Shown piece after piece: positions 1 through 8,628 of a DNA stretch of 64,000 bases (position 1 is its first letter; each line of letters opens with the position of its first letter). The DNA is from Bacteroidota bacterium. Its GTDB lineage: Bacteria; Bacteroidota; Bacteroidia; Bacteroidales; Prolixibacteraceae. The notes below the pieces were generated by a model. It saw only the letters and a list, made by a program, of their open reading frames with translations. It was not told the DNA's origin and made no database searches. Both the position numbers and the translations under genes were made by a program. The stretch lies in assembly GCA_024278975.1 (NCBI GenBank), contig JAJRSD010000031.1:62001-126000 (forward strand), written 5' to 3'.

Positions 1-1
1 A

Positions 2-1297
2 AAAGAAAATTTGGGTGGAATTTGCCTGAACTGGGGATGTATTCCAACCAAATCGTTATTAAAAAGCGCACAGGTTTTTGAGTATGCAAATCATGCAGCC
101 GATTATGGTGTTTCTATTGCCGGCGATATAAATCCCGATTTCGAAGCAATGGTAAAACGCAGTAGAGGCGTTGCCGGCGGGATGAGCAATGGAATTGAAT
201 ACCTGTTCAAAAAAAACAAAGTTGAAACAATTGTTGGAACGGCTAAACTTGCCGGTAAAAGCGGAGTTGAAGTAACCGACGGTTCAGGTAAAAAAACAAC
301 TTACACAGCAAAACATATTATTCTGGCAACCGGAGCACGTTCCCGCGAATTGCCAAATTTACCGCAAGACGGGAAAAATATTATAGGTTACCGGAAAGCA
401 CTCACCCTCGACAAACAACCCGAAAGTATGGTTGTGGTTGGCTCCGGAGCAATAGGCAGCGAGTTTGCATATTTTTATCAGTCGATTGGAACAAAAGTTA
501 CACTGGTTGAATTTATGCCAACGTTAGTTCCGAACGAAGATATTGATGTTGCAAAGCAGTTGGCACGCTCTTTCAAAAAAATGAAGATGAAAGTGTTGGT
601 AGATTCTTCGGTTGAAAGTGTTGATACATCGGGCGAAAAATGCAAAGTTACAATTAAAACCAAAAAAGGCGAGCAGGTTGTTGAAGCCGATATTGTGCTT
701 TCGGCAGTTGGTATAACACCAAATACCGAAGGAATTGGTTTGGAAGAACTCGGCATTGAAACAGAAAAAGGACATGTAAAAGTTGATGAGTTCTACAAAA
801 CTAATATTGAAGGTATTTATGCAATTGGCGATATTGTTGCAGGGCCGGCACTTGCACACGTTGCATCTGCCGAAGGAATTGTTTGTATCGAAAAAATTGC
901 CGGTTTAACTCCCGACCCAATTGATTATGGAAATATTCCGGGTTGTACTTATACAAATCCCGAAGTTTCGTCGGTGGGATTAACAGAAGCTAAAGCAAAA
1001 GAGGCAGGCCACGAAATTAAAGTGGGTAAATTCCCATACTCGGCAAGCGGAAAAGCGAGTGCTGCCGGACAGAAAGATGGTTTCATAAAACTTATTTTTG
1101 ATGCAAAATACGGCGAACTACTTGGTGCACACATGATTGGCGGTAATGTTACCGAAATGATTGCAGAAATGGTAGTGGCTAAAAAACTGGAAATTACGGG
1201 GCACGAACTTTTAAAAACAATTCACCCGCACCCTACAATGAGTGAGGCGATTATGGAAGCCGCTGCTGCAGCTTACGACGAAGTTATTCATATTTAG
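2..1297 (+). CDS. lpdA: Dihydrolipoyl dehydrogenase (E3), 5' end outside window
   Basis: This FAD flavoprotein reoxidises dihydrolipoamide of 2-oxoacid dehydrogenase or glycine cleavage complexes using NAD+. The reading frame is open from base 2 (K-E-N-L-G-G-I-C), so the gene is truncated by the window edge; roughly the first 40 residues, including the FAD-binding GxGxxG, are missing. The redox disulfide CLNWGC is followed by IPTKSLL, an NAD-binding GSGAIGSEFA lies in the middle, a second FAD motif (YAIGDI) follows, and the C-terminal active-site HPHPTMSEA is intact. The family assignment is secure. Which complex it serves cannot be told from the window because no E1/E2 gene is visible. It ends just before a palindromic repeat. 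Confidence 0.96.
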   Translation, partial: KENLGGICLNWGCIPTKSLLKSAQVFEYANHAADYGVSIAGDINPDFEAMVKRSRGVAGGMSNGIEYLFKKNKVETIVGTAKLAGKSGVEVTDGSGKKTTYTAKHIILATGARSRELPNLPQDGKNIIGYRKALTLDKQPESMVVVGSGAIGSEFAYFYQSIGTKVTLVEFMPTLVPNEDIDVAKQLARSFKKMKMKVLVDSSVESVDTSGEKCKVTIKTKKGEQVVEADIVLSAVGITPNTEGIGLEELGIETEKGHVKVDEFYKTNIEGIYAIGDIVAGPALAHVASAEGIVCIEKIAGLTPDPIDYGNIPGCTYTNPEVSSVGLTEAKAKEAGHEIKVGKFPYSASGKASAAGQKDGFIKLIFDAKYGELLGAHMIGGNVTEMIAEMVVAKKLEITGHELLKTIHPHPTMSEAIMEAAAAAYDEVIHI

Positions 1298-1300
1298 AAA

Positions 1301-1422
1301 GGTAACCTCTAAAAATGCAAACTTCGGCGTTACCGCACGAATTCAAAATCCTCATTTACAACAGTAAATTCCGGTATTTGAATTCGCTTGCGCCTTGAAT
1401 TTTACTATTTTTAGAGATTACC
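1301..1422. repeat. Palindromic MITE-like element, about 122 bp
   Basis: The left end GGTAACCTCTAAAAAT is matched by an inverted right end (GGTAATCTCTAAAAAT on the minus strand). The arms continue to match imperfectly (GGCG, GAATTCAAA, ATTTAC) almost to the centre, so the whole element could fold into one long hairpin. No transposase is present and no clear target-site duplication is seen. It sits 4 nt after the lpdA stop codon, so it could also act as an RNA 3' end. The rest of the gap up to about 1750 holds nothing I can identify. Confidence 0.6.
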
Positions 1423-1752
1423 TCAATAGCTATCAAGATTTTGAGACTGAACTCGATATTGAAAGTACTTAATAACAACTATTTACTATCAATACTCGTG
1501 CTTTATATTCAAATATTTTTCCCACTCTAAAGAGTCATCATATAAATGATTTAGCAAAAAGCATAGAATATTTTCATTTGACAATCAGCCTATTACATAT
1601 TCATCAGATAATTAAATTATTGTTTTTTTACTTTTTGGAGAGGACTCAAATTTATGGTATAAAACAAATTCAATTGCTGAGCATCACTCGAAGTTGAACA
1701 AATGATTAATCTGTTTGAATATTCTACAATCTATTGAATATCAGCAAAATGT

Positions 1753-1782
1753 TTTGTCTTATGATTATTAATTATATTTTTG
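1753..1782 (+). promoter_or_regulatory. Bacteroidota housekeeping promoter of the FadL-type gene
   Basis: A -33 TTTG (1753-1756) is separated by 18 nt from a -7 TATTTTTG (1775-1782), matching the Bacteroidetes consensus TTTG/TAnnTTTG. It would leave a leader of about 95 nt before the ATG at 1884. Confidence 0.6.
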
Positions 1783-1883
1783 CTTTGCCTAATAAAAGTT
1801 TACTACTACTAATTGATAAAACAATTTCAAAAATAAAAATTTAAGTATTTATAAAGTGTATTGTATAATTTAAACAAAAATCA

Positions 1884-3542
1884 ATGAAAAAACTAACATT
1901 TCTTGTGGCCTTTGCTTTGCTTTCGAACATGGCATTTTCTATCGGCTTGTTAACCAACACTAACCAGAGTGCACAGTTTATACGAATGATGTCGCGAAAT
2001 GCTTCGCTCGATATCGATGCGGTTTATTTTAATCCGGCAGGATTAATAAAACTGGAAAACGGATGGCATTTCTCTATTAACAACCAGAGTATCTACCAGA
2101 CTAAAACTATTGACAGTAAGTTTCCGCTTTTAAATGACGGATATTACGAGGGAAATGTAGAAGCACCTGTTTTCCCATCTGCATTTGCAGTTTACAAAAA
2201 GGACAAATGGGCATTTTCGTTTGGGCTTGGTCCGGTTGGAGGTGGAGGAACTGCAACCTTTGACAGAGGTTTACCTTCGTTCGAAATTCCTATTTCAAAA
2301 GCACCTTCAGCATTGGCCGGACTTGCATTAATAGATCCATCTCTCGCCGTTTCTGGTTACGATGTAGATTTAATGTTTGATGGATCTTCCATTTTTTGGG
2401 GACTACAATTTGGAGCTACATATAAAATCAATGAAGTCTTTTCGGTTTATGGAGGTGTACGATACATGCCTGCCAAAAACACTTATCAGGGAACTATTGA
2501 AAATATTCAGCTAAAAACTACCGATGGTATGCAACCTGCTCCGGCATGGTTAGAGGGAACATCGGTAACTGTTAACGCTATTTCGCAACAGGCTGCTGGT
2601 GCTTCATCTCAGTTTTATGGTGGTGCATCTGCCGTTCAACCAATTATTGATGAAGGTGGTGGTGATTTTACTCTGACCCAGTTGGAAGGGGCTGGATTTA
2701 TTACTGCATCTGAAAAAGCACAATTGGAAGGCGGTTTAAAAATTTTAGGATTACCACAAGAGCAAATTGATATGATGCCAATGACAACAATTCAAGGTAC
2801 ATACACATCGGCTGGAGATCAATATGATGCTACTTCAAAACAATTGGCAGGAGTTGCAACATCACTGTCGGCAACTGGGAAACAAATGGAAGACAAAGAG
2901 GTTGATGTTGAACAAACCGGTGCGGGGTTTACGCCAATTCTGGGACTAAATATCTCGCCCAACGAAAATATAAACATTGGTTTGAGGTACGAACATAAAA
3001 CATATCTAACATTGAAAAATGCAACTAAAGTTGACGATTTAGGAATATTCCCTGACGGAGCCGATGTTAACAGCGATGTTCCCGGAATACTTGGTATTGG
3101 AATTGGTTATACCGATAACGATTGGTTTGAAGTGCAACTATCGTTCAATATGGCTTTTGATAAAGGTGTAGATTGGGGTAAAAATATTAGAAGTGGCGAA
3201 CAGCGCGAAATTGAAAATAATAGTTACGACATTGGTCTTGGTGTGCAGTATAATATAACTAAAAGATTCTCGATTAGTGCCGGTGGATCATATAACGATT
3301 ATGGTATTGCCGATAGTTATCAGAGCGATTTTAGCTGGGCAAATTCATCGGTTGCAATTGGTGGTGGTATTATGTGGAAAATTACCGACCAGCTTACTTT
3401 GGATGCAGGTGCTCTTAATGTTTTTTATCAAGACTCTGAGGTTACTTTTGTGGATCCGGATTTACAAACGCCATACAAGGAAACTTATGGAAAAGAGACT
3501 ATAACTTTTGCTGTAGGTTTATCGTACAGTATTTTTAGGTAG
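1884..3542 (+). CDS. OmpP1/FadL/TodX-family outer membrane transporter
   Basis: This is a beta-barrel porin of the long-chain fatty acid/hydrophobic compound uptake family. A signal peptide (MKKLTFLVAFALL, cleaved near residue 19) is followed by the family's N-terminal hatch region with the signature NPAGL near residue 50, then alternating aromatic beta strands up to a C-terminal aromatic residue (YSIFR). At 552 aa it is longer than typical 400-450 aa members. The extra length lies mainly between residues 210 and 350, a Gln/Ala/Gly/Thr-rich section that is probably a large extracellular loop. It is monocistronic, with its own promoter upstream and a strong terminator downstream. The substrate is unknown; hydrophobic molecules are inferred from the family. 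Confidence 0.85.
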   Translation: MKKLTFLVAFALLSNMAFSIGLLTNTNQSAQFIRMMSRNASLDIDAVYFNPAGLIKLENGWHFSINNQSIYQTKTIDSKFPLLNDGYYEGNVEAPVFPSAFAVYKKDKWAFSFGLGPVGGGGTATFDRGLPSFEIPISKAPSALAGLALIDPSLAVSGYDVDLMFDGSSIFWGLQFGATYKINEVFSVYGGVRYMPAKNTYQGTIENIQLKTTDGMQPAPAWLEGTSVTVNAISQQAAGASSQFYGGASAVQPIIDEGGGDFTLTQLEGAGFITASEKAQLEGGLKILGLPQEQIDMMPMTTIQGTYTSAGDQYDATSKQLAGVATSLSATGKQMEDKEVDVEQTGAGFTPILGLNISPNENINIGLRYEHKTYLTLKNATKVDDLGIFPDGADVNSDVPGILGIGIGYTDNDWFEVQLSFNMAFDKGVDWGKNIRSGEQREIENNSYDIGLGVQYNITKRFSISAGGSYNDYGIADSYQSDFSWANSSVAIGGGIMWKITDQLTLDAGALNVFYQDSEVTFVDPDLQTPYKETYGKETITFAVGLSYSIFR

Positions 3543-3562
3543 AAAAGAAAATTATTAAAAAT

Positions 3563-3612
3563 AAAAAAAAGGTGTTTTTCATCGGTTGATGGAGAAACAC
3601 CTTTTTTTTTAC
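3563..3612 (+). terminator. Rho-independent terminator after the FadL-type gene
   Basis: The stem GGTGTTTTTC / GAGAAACACC (with G-T pairing) encloses the loop ATCGGTTGATG and is flanked by an A-tract and a run of ten T. It starts about 20 nt after the stop codon. Confidence 0.85.
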
Positions 3613-3650
3613 GCTGAGTCAGTTATTTTATAATTGAAAGCAATGGCTCG

Positions 3651-3719
3651 CTGATGACACTGATTAGGCAGATAATCGCAGATAAAATCAGTGCAAACCA
3701 GTAAAATATGTGTCATCAG
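3651..3719. repeat. Intergenic repeat bounded by 10-bp perfect inverted repeats
   Basis: CTGATGACAC (3651-3660) is exactly inverted at GTGTCATCAG (3710-3719). The interior has stuttering GCAGAT/CAGTG words (GGCAGATAATCGCAGATAAAATC). It looks like one of the noncoding dispersed repeats common in Bacteroidota intergenic DNA. No ORF is present. Confidence 0.5.
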
Positions 3720-3765
3720 TATGCCATTTTTATGATTTTACAATTGAGAAGTAAAAAGTCTTTAT

Positions 3766-4431
3766 CTAATCCTCAGAAACTAACTTAAACGTTTTATTAT
3801 AAAACTTGCCGTCTGTAAGTTTTGCCATTAACACAAACTCTGTTTCACCCTCTTCAAATAGCTGCGAAATATCAAACCGAAATTCTTTTGTAATAAATGC
3901 TTCACATAAATCGTTATTTGCATTGTGGCGTATTTCGAAAGTTGGAGGAGGAAGTGGCGGAGTTCCACACGAGGGATGAATTCGTGCTAAATCTATTGTA
4001 TGTTCCTGACAACCCCCGCTGTACGAAAGTTTAATTTGCAGGCAGTTACCATCAACAAATACTTCGTGAATATAAACCGGGTCGCGAGCTAAACTATCGT
4101 AATTATTGTAATATAAATTTACATAAGATGCGCAACTTAACTCTTCCACATATTTAATTTCGCATGCAATTCCTTGGTTACAGCCAGATATTACATTTAG
4201 TAGTTCAACATATTCGACCAAAACACGCTGCCCTTGTGCAAAAGTAAATCCTTCAGGATAATACATTGGTTGAATTTTATTTCCATTGTCGAGTTCGATA
4301 ACAAACCCACAATTGTGAGAGCCGGTATAATCTACAACAACTCCGGTTTCGTGCAAGGTAATTTCCTCCTCTTGCTGGCAACTAACAAATGCAATCGAAA
4401 AAAATAGCAATATTATAATTATTTGTTTCAT
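3766..4431 (-). CDS. Uncharacterised lipoprotein
   Basis: A 221-aa lipoprotein of unknown function. The SPII signal is clear: MKQIIIILLFFSIAFVSC, lipobox FVSC with Cys at residue 18, followed by Q-Q-E-E-E. The mature part has two halves: about residues 25-95 (a beta-rich domain with GFVIELDNGNKI, reminiscent of small OB/NigD-type lipoprotein domains) and about 100-221, cysteine-containing and beta-rich, with a proline stretch (PPLPPP). Cysteines at about 42, 84, 90, 100, 131, 141, 155 and 174 suggest disulfides in the periplasm or on the surface. No assigned family is certain. It follows the serpin/barrel pair on the same strand, but a 156-nt gap argues for a separate transcript. Confidence 0.75.
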   Translation of the reverse strand: MKQIIIILLFFSIAFVSCQQEEEITLHETGVVVDYTGSHNCGFVIELDNGNKIQPMYYPEGFTFAQGQRVLVEYVELLNVISGCNQGIACEIKYVEELSCASYVNLYYNNYDSLARDPVYIHEVFVDGNCLQIKLSYSGGCQEHTIDLARIHPSCGTPPLPPPTFEIRHNANNDLCEAFITKEFRFDISQLFEEGETEFVLMAKLTDGKFYNKTFKLVSED

Positions 4432-4587
4432 ATGTTTATAATTATTTATTTTTTAACGGCAACATATGTATCTCGCTTATAATCATCCACCTCCCGCTAA
4501 ATCGGGACAAGTTGTGTGCCAAATCTTGCCATGCTCGTTTCATGGCTTAAAACTTTATTATTGAACGTTGTACCCTGCTATTTTATT

Positions 4588-5169
4588 CTATTTATTCAAT
4601 TTTAAATCAACACCAAATCTTAAAAAACCTAACATAAAGTGGTCGTTGCCGAAGTAAAAATTAAATGGTGCAATCTCGAATGCCACTTTACTATTTGGTG
4701 GATTTATCCTAATGCCACCACCAAAATTTCCGGCAAAATATAGTTTAAATAAATAGTCGGAGCCGGTGTTTCCTGCTTCCGGCCAGCCTCCCGTTCCCAA
4801 CAATCCACGCGAATAGTTTATCGATGTCCCCACTCCAATAAACAATGAAACCCATTTATATTTTAACACATCTAAATAACCATTTATTCCAAGGTTTGTT
4901 ATTCTGTAAAACTGATCGCGTTTATCGGTAATTGCAAAAGGAGTAAGGTTACCAACAATAATATTCGGATTTATTCTGACACGATCTTTCCAAACCGATT
5001 TTTGAAGCCCAAAGGAGACCAACCCTCCCATTCCAGTTTCGTGCAGACCCTCGTTCATTCCTAATCCAACACCAAATTTCAGACTGTTATTTGAGTATTC
5101 CTGAGCACTGCTTCTCTGATGCAAAATCAATAAAAAAACAGCCAGTATAAAAACTGTGTTACTCTTCAT
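4588..5169 (-). CDS. Outer-membrane beta-barrel-like secreted protein, partner of the serpin
   Basis: A 193-aa protein with a signal peptide (MKSNTVFILAVFLLIL..SSAQ) followed by glycine/aromatic alternating strands (GVGLGMNEG, GGGIRINPP, LGFLRFGVDLKLN), typical of a small 8-stranded outer-membrane barrel. The frame is open further upstream, but the ATG at 5169 is preferred because it gives a canonical signal peptide. This start overlaps the serpin stop codon by 11 nt, so the two are translationally coupled and share the serpin's ECF-type promoter. The function is unknown; the coupling suggests it acts with the serpin in the envelope. Confidence 0.75.
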   Translation of the reverse strand: MKSNTVFILAVFLLILHQRSSAQEYSNNSLKFGVGLGMNEGLHETGMGGLVSFGLQKSVWKDRVRINPNIIVGNLTPFAITDKRDQFYRITNLGINGYLDVLKYKWVSLFIGVGTSINYSRGLLGTGGWPEAGNTGSDYLFKLYFAGNFGGGIRINPPNSKVAFEIAPFNFYFGNDHFMLGFLRFGVDLKLNK

Positions 5170-6409
5170 ATTCGGGATTTTGCACTTCGCCGATAAACAA
5201 AATTGCACCGGTATCTTTTTCTGTAATTGCGAAAACAAAAGGCTTATTAACTCTAAAATATATCTTCTTAATTTCATCACCGGGGCCGGCACTTGTAATA
5301 CCAATTACCACAGCAGTAACGGCCGCTGCTTCTGTACCGGTTTCGTTAACATCAATATAAGTTTTATGAATAACAGCACTAACATGCAAACTATTATCGT
5401 CGGCAATTTTTGTAAAATCGGCCTGAGAATCGGAGAATGCTTTTTGCATACCCATTTTCTTTAACACGTTTTTTAATCCTGAATCGAAGGCAAATTTAAA
5501 GCGGGGCATTGTTACAACTACATGTTCTTCTGTTTTAAAACTCTCCATCCACTCTCCCCAATTATTTGCCGAAAGCTCGTCAATAATATCCTGAGATTTT
5601 TTTTCCTCTCCGGGAAGCATAACAACCATATTATATTGCCCATTTCCGTATGGTAATTTAACCGCGCTAAAAAGCGAGTTTGTGGAATATTCGAGTTTGT
5701 CCTCTTTTTTCATCATTGCAACTTCAGGCGATGTTCCATCGTTTTTATAGAAATTGAGCATTTTTGTACCATCTTTATCAAATTCGGTTGTCCATGTTCC
5801 GTAAAAATAGATGGCATTTAAAAGTATCATCCTATCGTCCGATGAAAGTTTATCTATTATTTTTAAAATTTTATCGTGTGTTTTTTCGGCCACCCAACTG
5901 TTAATTGTAACAACCGATGCCGGGTTACTAAAATCAAGACTTGTTGCTTCGGCATCGTAATAGTCTCTGTTTATAGATAAAAAATCGGGTTTTACATTAA
6001 AAATGTCGGCGTAATAAATTGCATTGGCAATCTCGAAAACCACATCCTCGTCAACCGACTGCAAAGCTTTAATCAGCAATTTGTACGAATTGTTAATTTG
6101 CTCAGGTGTTAAACCATGTAAATTCAGTGTTTTCTCCATCTCGGTTTTAGTATCTCCATCGGCTCCATTATATGTCATCGCCAAAGCCAGTGAAATACTT
6201 AAAGGGGAAATCATCAGGTTTTCCTTGTCGCTCTCTTCCCTTATTTTCTGAAAAACCTCCAGTCCGAAAGCGTTGTCGCCTTCAACCAACTTTGCCGATT
6301 TTTCATCTAATTGAATAGTTTTAATCTCGTCGGTATTAATCTCTTGCTGCTGGCACGAAACTGTAAAAATAGATAACAATGCTGCAAAAATGATAATGAT
6401 GTGTTTCAT
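5159..6409 (-). CDS. Serpin-family protease inhibitor, lipoprotein
   Basis: Serpins trap serine or cysteine proteases by inserting the cleaved reactive-centre loop into a beta-sheet. The 416-aa protein has an SPII signal (lipobox FTVSC, Cys 19) and a full-length serpin fold: NLMISPLSISLALAM near residue 65, NAIYF(Y)GTW near 200, and the C-terminal NKPFVFAI. The hinge ETGTEAAAVTA near residue 358 has the small residues (T at P14, Ala at P12-P10) that mark inhibitory serpins. Counting from it places the scissile bond near Ile-Thr/Ser (IGITS), which is an inference. It is the first gene of a two-gene unit with the barrel at 4588 and is driven by an ECF-type promoter divergent from the sigma-factor gene. 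It is probably envelope-tethered protection against proteases. Confidence 0.93.
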   Translation of the reverse strand: MKHIIIIFAALLSIFTVSCQQQEINTDEIKTIQLDEKSAKLVEGDNAFGLEVFQKIREESDKENLMISPLSISLALAMTYNGADGDTKTEMEKTLNLHGLTPEQINNSYKLLIKALQSVDEDVVFEIANAIYYADIFNVKPDFLSINRDYYDAEATSLDFSNPASVVTINSWVAEKTHDKILKIIDKLSSDDRMILLNAIYFYGTWTTEFDKDGTKMLNFYKNDGTSPEVAMMKKEDKLEYSTNSLFSAVKLPYGNGQYNMVVMLPGEEKKSQDIIDELSANNWGEWMESFKTEEHVVVTMPRFKFAFDSGLKNVLKKMGMQKAFSDSQADFTKIADDNSLHVSAVIHKTYIDVNETGTEAAAVTAVVIGITSAGPGDEIKKIYFRVNKPFVFAITEKDTGAILFIGEVQNPEYEE

Positions 6410-6453
6410 TCGAAATTATTTAAATGCTAATACAAAAATAGTTATTCTTTTCT

Positions 6454-6482
6454 ATAGATGGGATTAACACTAAAAAGGTTGC
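6454..6482 (-). promoter_or_regulatory. ECF-type promoter for serpin operon
   Basis: On the minus strand, ACGCAACCTTTTT (GCAACC at 6482-6477) is followed after exactly 16 nt by CATCTAT (6460-6454), 45 nt before the serpin ATG. It is the same motif and spacing as at 6513-6541 and 11309-11337. A housekeeping-like -7 (TATTTTTG, minus strand, 6433-6440) lies closer to the gene. Confidence 0.72.
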
Positions 6483-6512
6483 GTTGGTTTTTGAATTTTT
6501 TTTATCCCAGAC

Positions 6513-6541
6513 GCAACCATTTTAAAAGATATTGCATCTAT
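6513..6541 (+). promoter_or_regulatory. ECF-type promoter for the sigma/anti-sigma operon (autoregulation)
   Basis: GCAACC (6513-6518), 16 nt, CATCTAT (6535-6541), within ACGCAACCATTTT. It sits back-to-back with the serpin promoter, with only 30 nt between the two -35 boxes. It lies about 110 nt upstream of the sigma-factor start, implying a longer leader for the autoregulated transcript. Confidence 0.72.
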
Positions 6542-6623
6542 GCTTTGAATTCGTTAAAAATGCAAACTAAACGATAAATGCAAAGGTCTGAAAAATTTGG
6601 GTTTAGAAAGAAAAATTTATCCT

Positions 6624-6631
6624 TACTTTTG
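6624..6631 (+). promoter_or_regulatory. Possible basal promoter -7 of sigma-factor gene
   Basis: TACTTTTG fits the TAnnTTTG -7 consensus and lies 21 nt before the TTG start. The upstream TTTG (6596-6599) is 24 nt away, which is longer than ideal, so support is moderate. Confidence 0.4.
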
Positions 6632-6652
6632 GACAAACCTTTGAAGTAAAAT

Positions 6653-7213
6653 TTGAAAGACCTAAAAAAAATAATAGAAGAGTGCATCTCCGGAGACTCG
6701 CGTGCACAGGCAAAACTATACGAGTTTTATGCACCAATTATGTATGGTATTTGCTTGCGATATGCAAATAACAAAACCGATGCAGAGGATAATCTGCAGG
6801 AAGGTTTTATGAAGGTCTTTAAACATATCGGGAAATTTAGGCACGAAGGTTCTTTTGAAGGTTGGATGAGACGAATAATGGTGAATGTATCGTTGGAGAA
6901 ATTTAGAAACCGGATGCTAATGTACCCGGTTGAGAATGTGGAAATTTACGAGACACCAGGTTATACGGATGACATATTGGACAAAATTTCGGCACAAGAG
7001 TTAATAGAATTGATACAAAAATTAACACCGCGTTACCGCATGGTTTTTAACCTTTATGTTTTGGAGGGTATGAACCATAAGGAGATTAGCAAAGAGATGA
7101 ATATTTCGGAGGGAACTTCGAAATCGAACCTGGCACGAGCCAGAGAAGTATTACAAAGTAAAGTGAAAGCTCTTTACAACGAAATTAAAACAGATGCAAA
7201 TAGTACTGCATAA
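6653..7213 (+). CDS. ECF RNA polymerase sigma factor
   Basis: A 186-aa sigma-70 family protein of ECF architecture. Region 2 (about residues 20-90) includes the core-binding YANNKTDAEDNLQEGFMKVF and the -10 reading GWMRRIMVN. Region 4 (about 120-175) has the HTH MNHKEISKEMNISEGTSKSNLARAR. The best start is the TTG at 6653, because it gives the usual MKDLKKIIEECISGD beginning and there is no earlier ATG in frame. The stop codon overlaps the ATG of the next gene (TAATG), so it is co-translated with its probable anti-sigma partner. An ECF-type promoter precedes the gene and is shared in sequence with two nearby operons, so it probably controls itself, the serpin pair and the barrel/LVIVD pair. 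Confidence 0.93.
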   Translation: MKDLKKIIEECISGDSRAQAKLYEFYAPIMYGICLRYANNKTDAEDNLQEGFMKVFKHIGKFRHEGSFEGWMRRIMVNVSLEKFRNRMLMYPVENVEIYETPGYTDDILDKISAQELIELIQKLTPRYRMVFNLYVLEGMNHKEISKEMNISEGTSKSNLARAREVLQSKVKALYNEIKTDANSTA

Positions 7214-8622
7214 TGAGTGAAAATTTAAATATCGATAAACAAATGCGCGAAAAGCTGGAAGGTTTTTCAATGCCACCACCACCACATGTTTGGAATAATG
7301 TGATGGAAGAAATAGCTGCTCAGCAAAAGAAAAAGCGTATGATTTACACCGGCTGGATTTCTGCTGCAGCAGTTGTTTTGTTGGCTTTTTTAGCGGGATG
7401 GTATTTTAACAATAGTAGCGAAATTACAACTCCTTTGGTGGTTGAACAGCAAACCATTCAATCAGAAAAAACAGCAAAAAATCCTACTATTCAAATAGAA
7501 AAAAGTTTAACTACCGAATTGGCTAAAGACAAGGAAGCCGGCGATGATGATAATAATATAGAAAATACCCGGAAAGATTTACAGAACAACAATAATACAT
7601 TGATTGCAACTACTCAAAAAACATCAGACAAAAGTGATATTGCATCAACTATTCCGATTTACAAGAGGATAGAAATGAAAATGATAGAGAGTATAGGAAT
7701 TCAGTTTAATAACGAGCAACCGGAGATACTTCTGGCAGAAAATACCATTCCTAATAAAAAATACCATTTAACTGAAACAGATAAACTTTTGATTGCCTCA
7801 AATGTAACTTCAGTAAAATCGAAAAACAGAACGGAAACAGGTTGGAAAGTTGGGATAGGAATTACTCCCGCATACTCTTCGTCTGTTGTTAGTTATTCCG
7901 AAAGCTATTCGAAAAACATGAACTACTCTGACGAAAGTAGTAATGGAAATATTGGTGGCGGTTTCTCAATTCAATATAAAACAAGTAAAAAATTGCGTAT
8001 CGAAAGTGGTGTTTATTATGCGCAAAACGGACAAACTTCGACCAACACAGTTCAGTTATTTACAAATAGAGAAACAGCAGACTATGCAATGGCAGCACCC
8101 AAAAAAGCGGTGTATGCGAATACAGTAAAAGTTAGCAAAGGAAATATGGCAATGAATAGTACGGCCGGAGTAATAGTAATGAGCGCAACTCCGAAGGGAG
8201 CAGAGATAAATTCTGAACTCGATGCATTTAATCCACAGTCTTCAAATTCGATTGTTTCCGACGGTGAGTTCTCGCAGGTATTCGATTTTGTTGAAATACC
8301 ATTGTATTTACGATACCGGGTGTTAGATTCGAAATTTGGAATTGAATTGGTTGGCGGTGTAAATGCAGGAGTTGTGGTGGGGAACAATGCTTACATAGAC
8401 AATAGTTACGGGCTTCAAAACATTGGAGAAACGGAAGATATTTCAACAGTAAACCTTTCGGGAACTGTTGGAGTAGGATTAAATTATGCTTTAGGCAAAC
8501 ATATTTCTATGGCTGTTGAACCTCGTTTAAATTACTATTTTAACTCGATTAATGAAAATCCTGATGTCGATTTCCGCCCATACAGAGTTGGTATATTTAC
8601 AGGACTTTATTATGAGTTTTAA
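7213..8622 (+). CDS. Anti-sigma-like membrane protein with C-terminal beta-barrel domain
   Basis: A 469-aa protein coupled to the sigma factor by a TAATG overlap. The N-terminus (residues 1-45) has the short PPPPHVWNNVMEEI motif and a basic stretch QQKKKRM seen in Bacteroidota proteins encoded after ECF sigma factors. One transmembrane helix spans about 47-66 (WISAAAVVLLAFLAGWYF). Residues 70-200 form a low-complexity, Lys/Thr/Asn-rich linker. From about 210 to the end there are alternating beta strands (GWKVGIGITPAYSSS ... VGIFTGLYYEF) of the outer-membrane beta-barrel type. The role as anti-sigma factor and envelope sensor is inferred from position. The inner-membrane helix plus outer-membrane-type barrel in one chain is the odd feature. 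Confidence 0.78.
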   Translation: MSENLNIDKQMREKLEGFSMPPPPHVWNNVMEEIAAQQKKKRMIYTGWISAAAVVLLAFLAGWYFNNSSEITTPLVVEQQTIQSEKTAKNPTIQIEKSLTTELAKDKEAGDDDNNIENTRKDLQNNNNTLIATTQKTSDKSDIASTIPIYKRIEMKMIESIGIQFNNEQPEILLAENTIPNKKYHLTETDKLLIASNVTSVKSKNRTETGWKVGIGITPAYSSSVVSYSESYSKNMNYSDESSNGNIGGGFSIQYKTSKKLRIESGVYYAQNGQTSTNTVQLFTNRETADYAMAAPKKAVYANTVKVSKGNMAMNSTAGVIVMSATPKGAEINSELDAFNPQSSNSIVSDGEFSQVFDFVEIPLYLRYRVLDSKFGIELVGGVNAGVVVGNNAYIDNSYGLQNIGETEDISTVNLSGTVGVGLNYALGKHISMAVEPRLNYYFNSINENPDVDFRPYRVGIFTGLYYEF

Positions 8623-8628
8623 CCTTCG

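Noticed and set aside
5170-5304. Upstream extension of the barrel protein to 5304
   Set aside because: It would overlap the serpin gene by about 145 nt and hide the signal peptide; the ATG at 5169 gives a normal exported protein.
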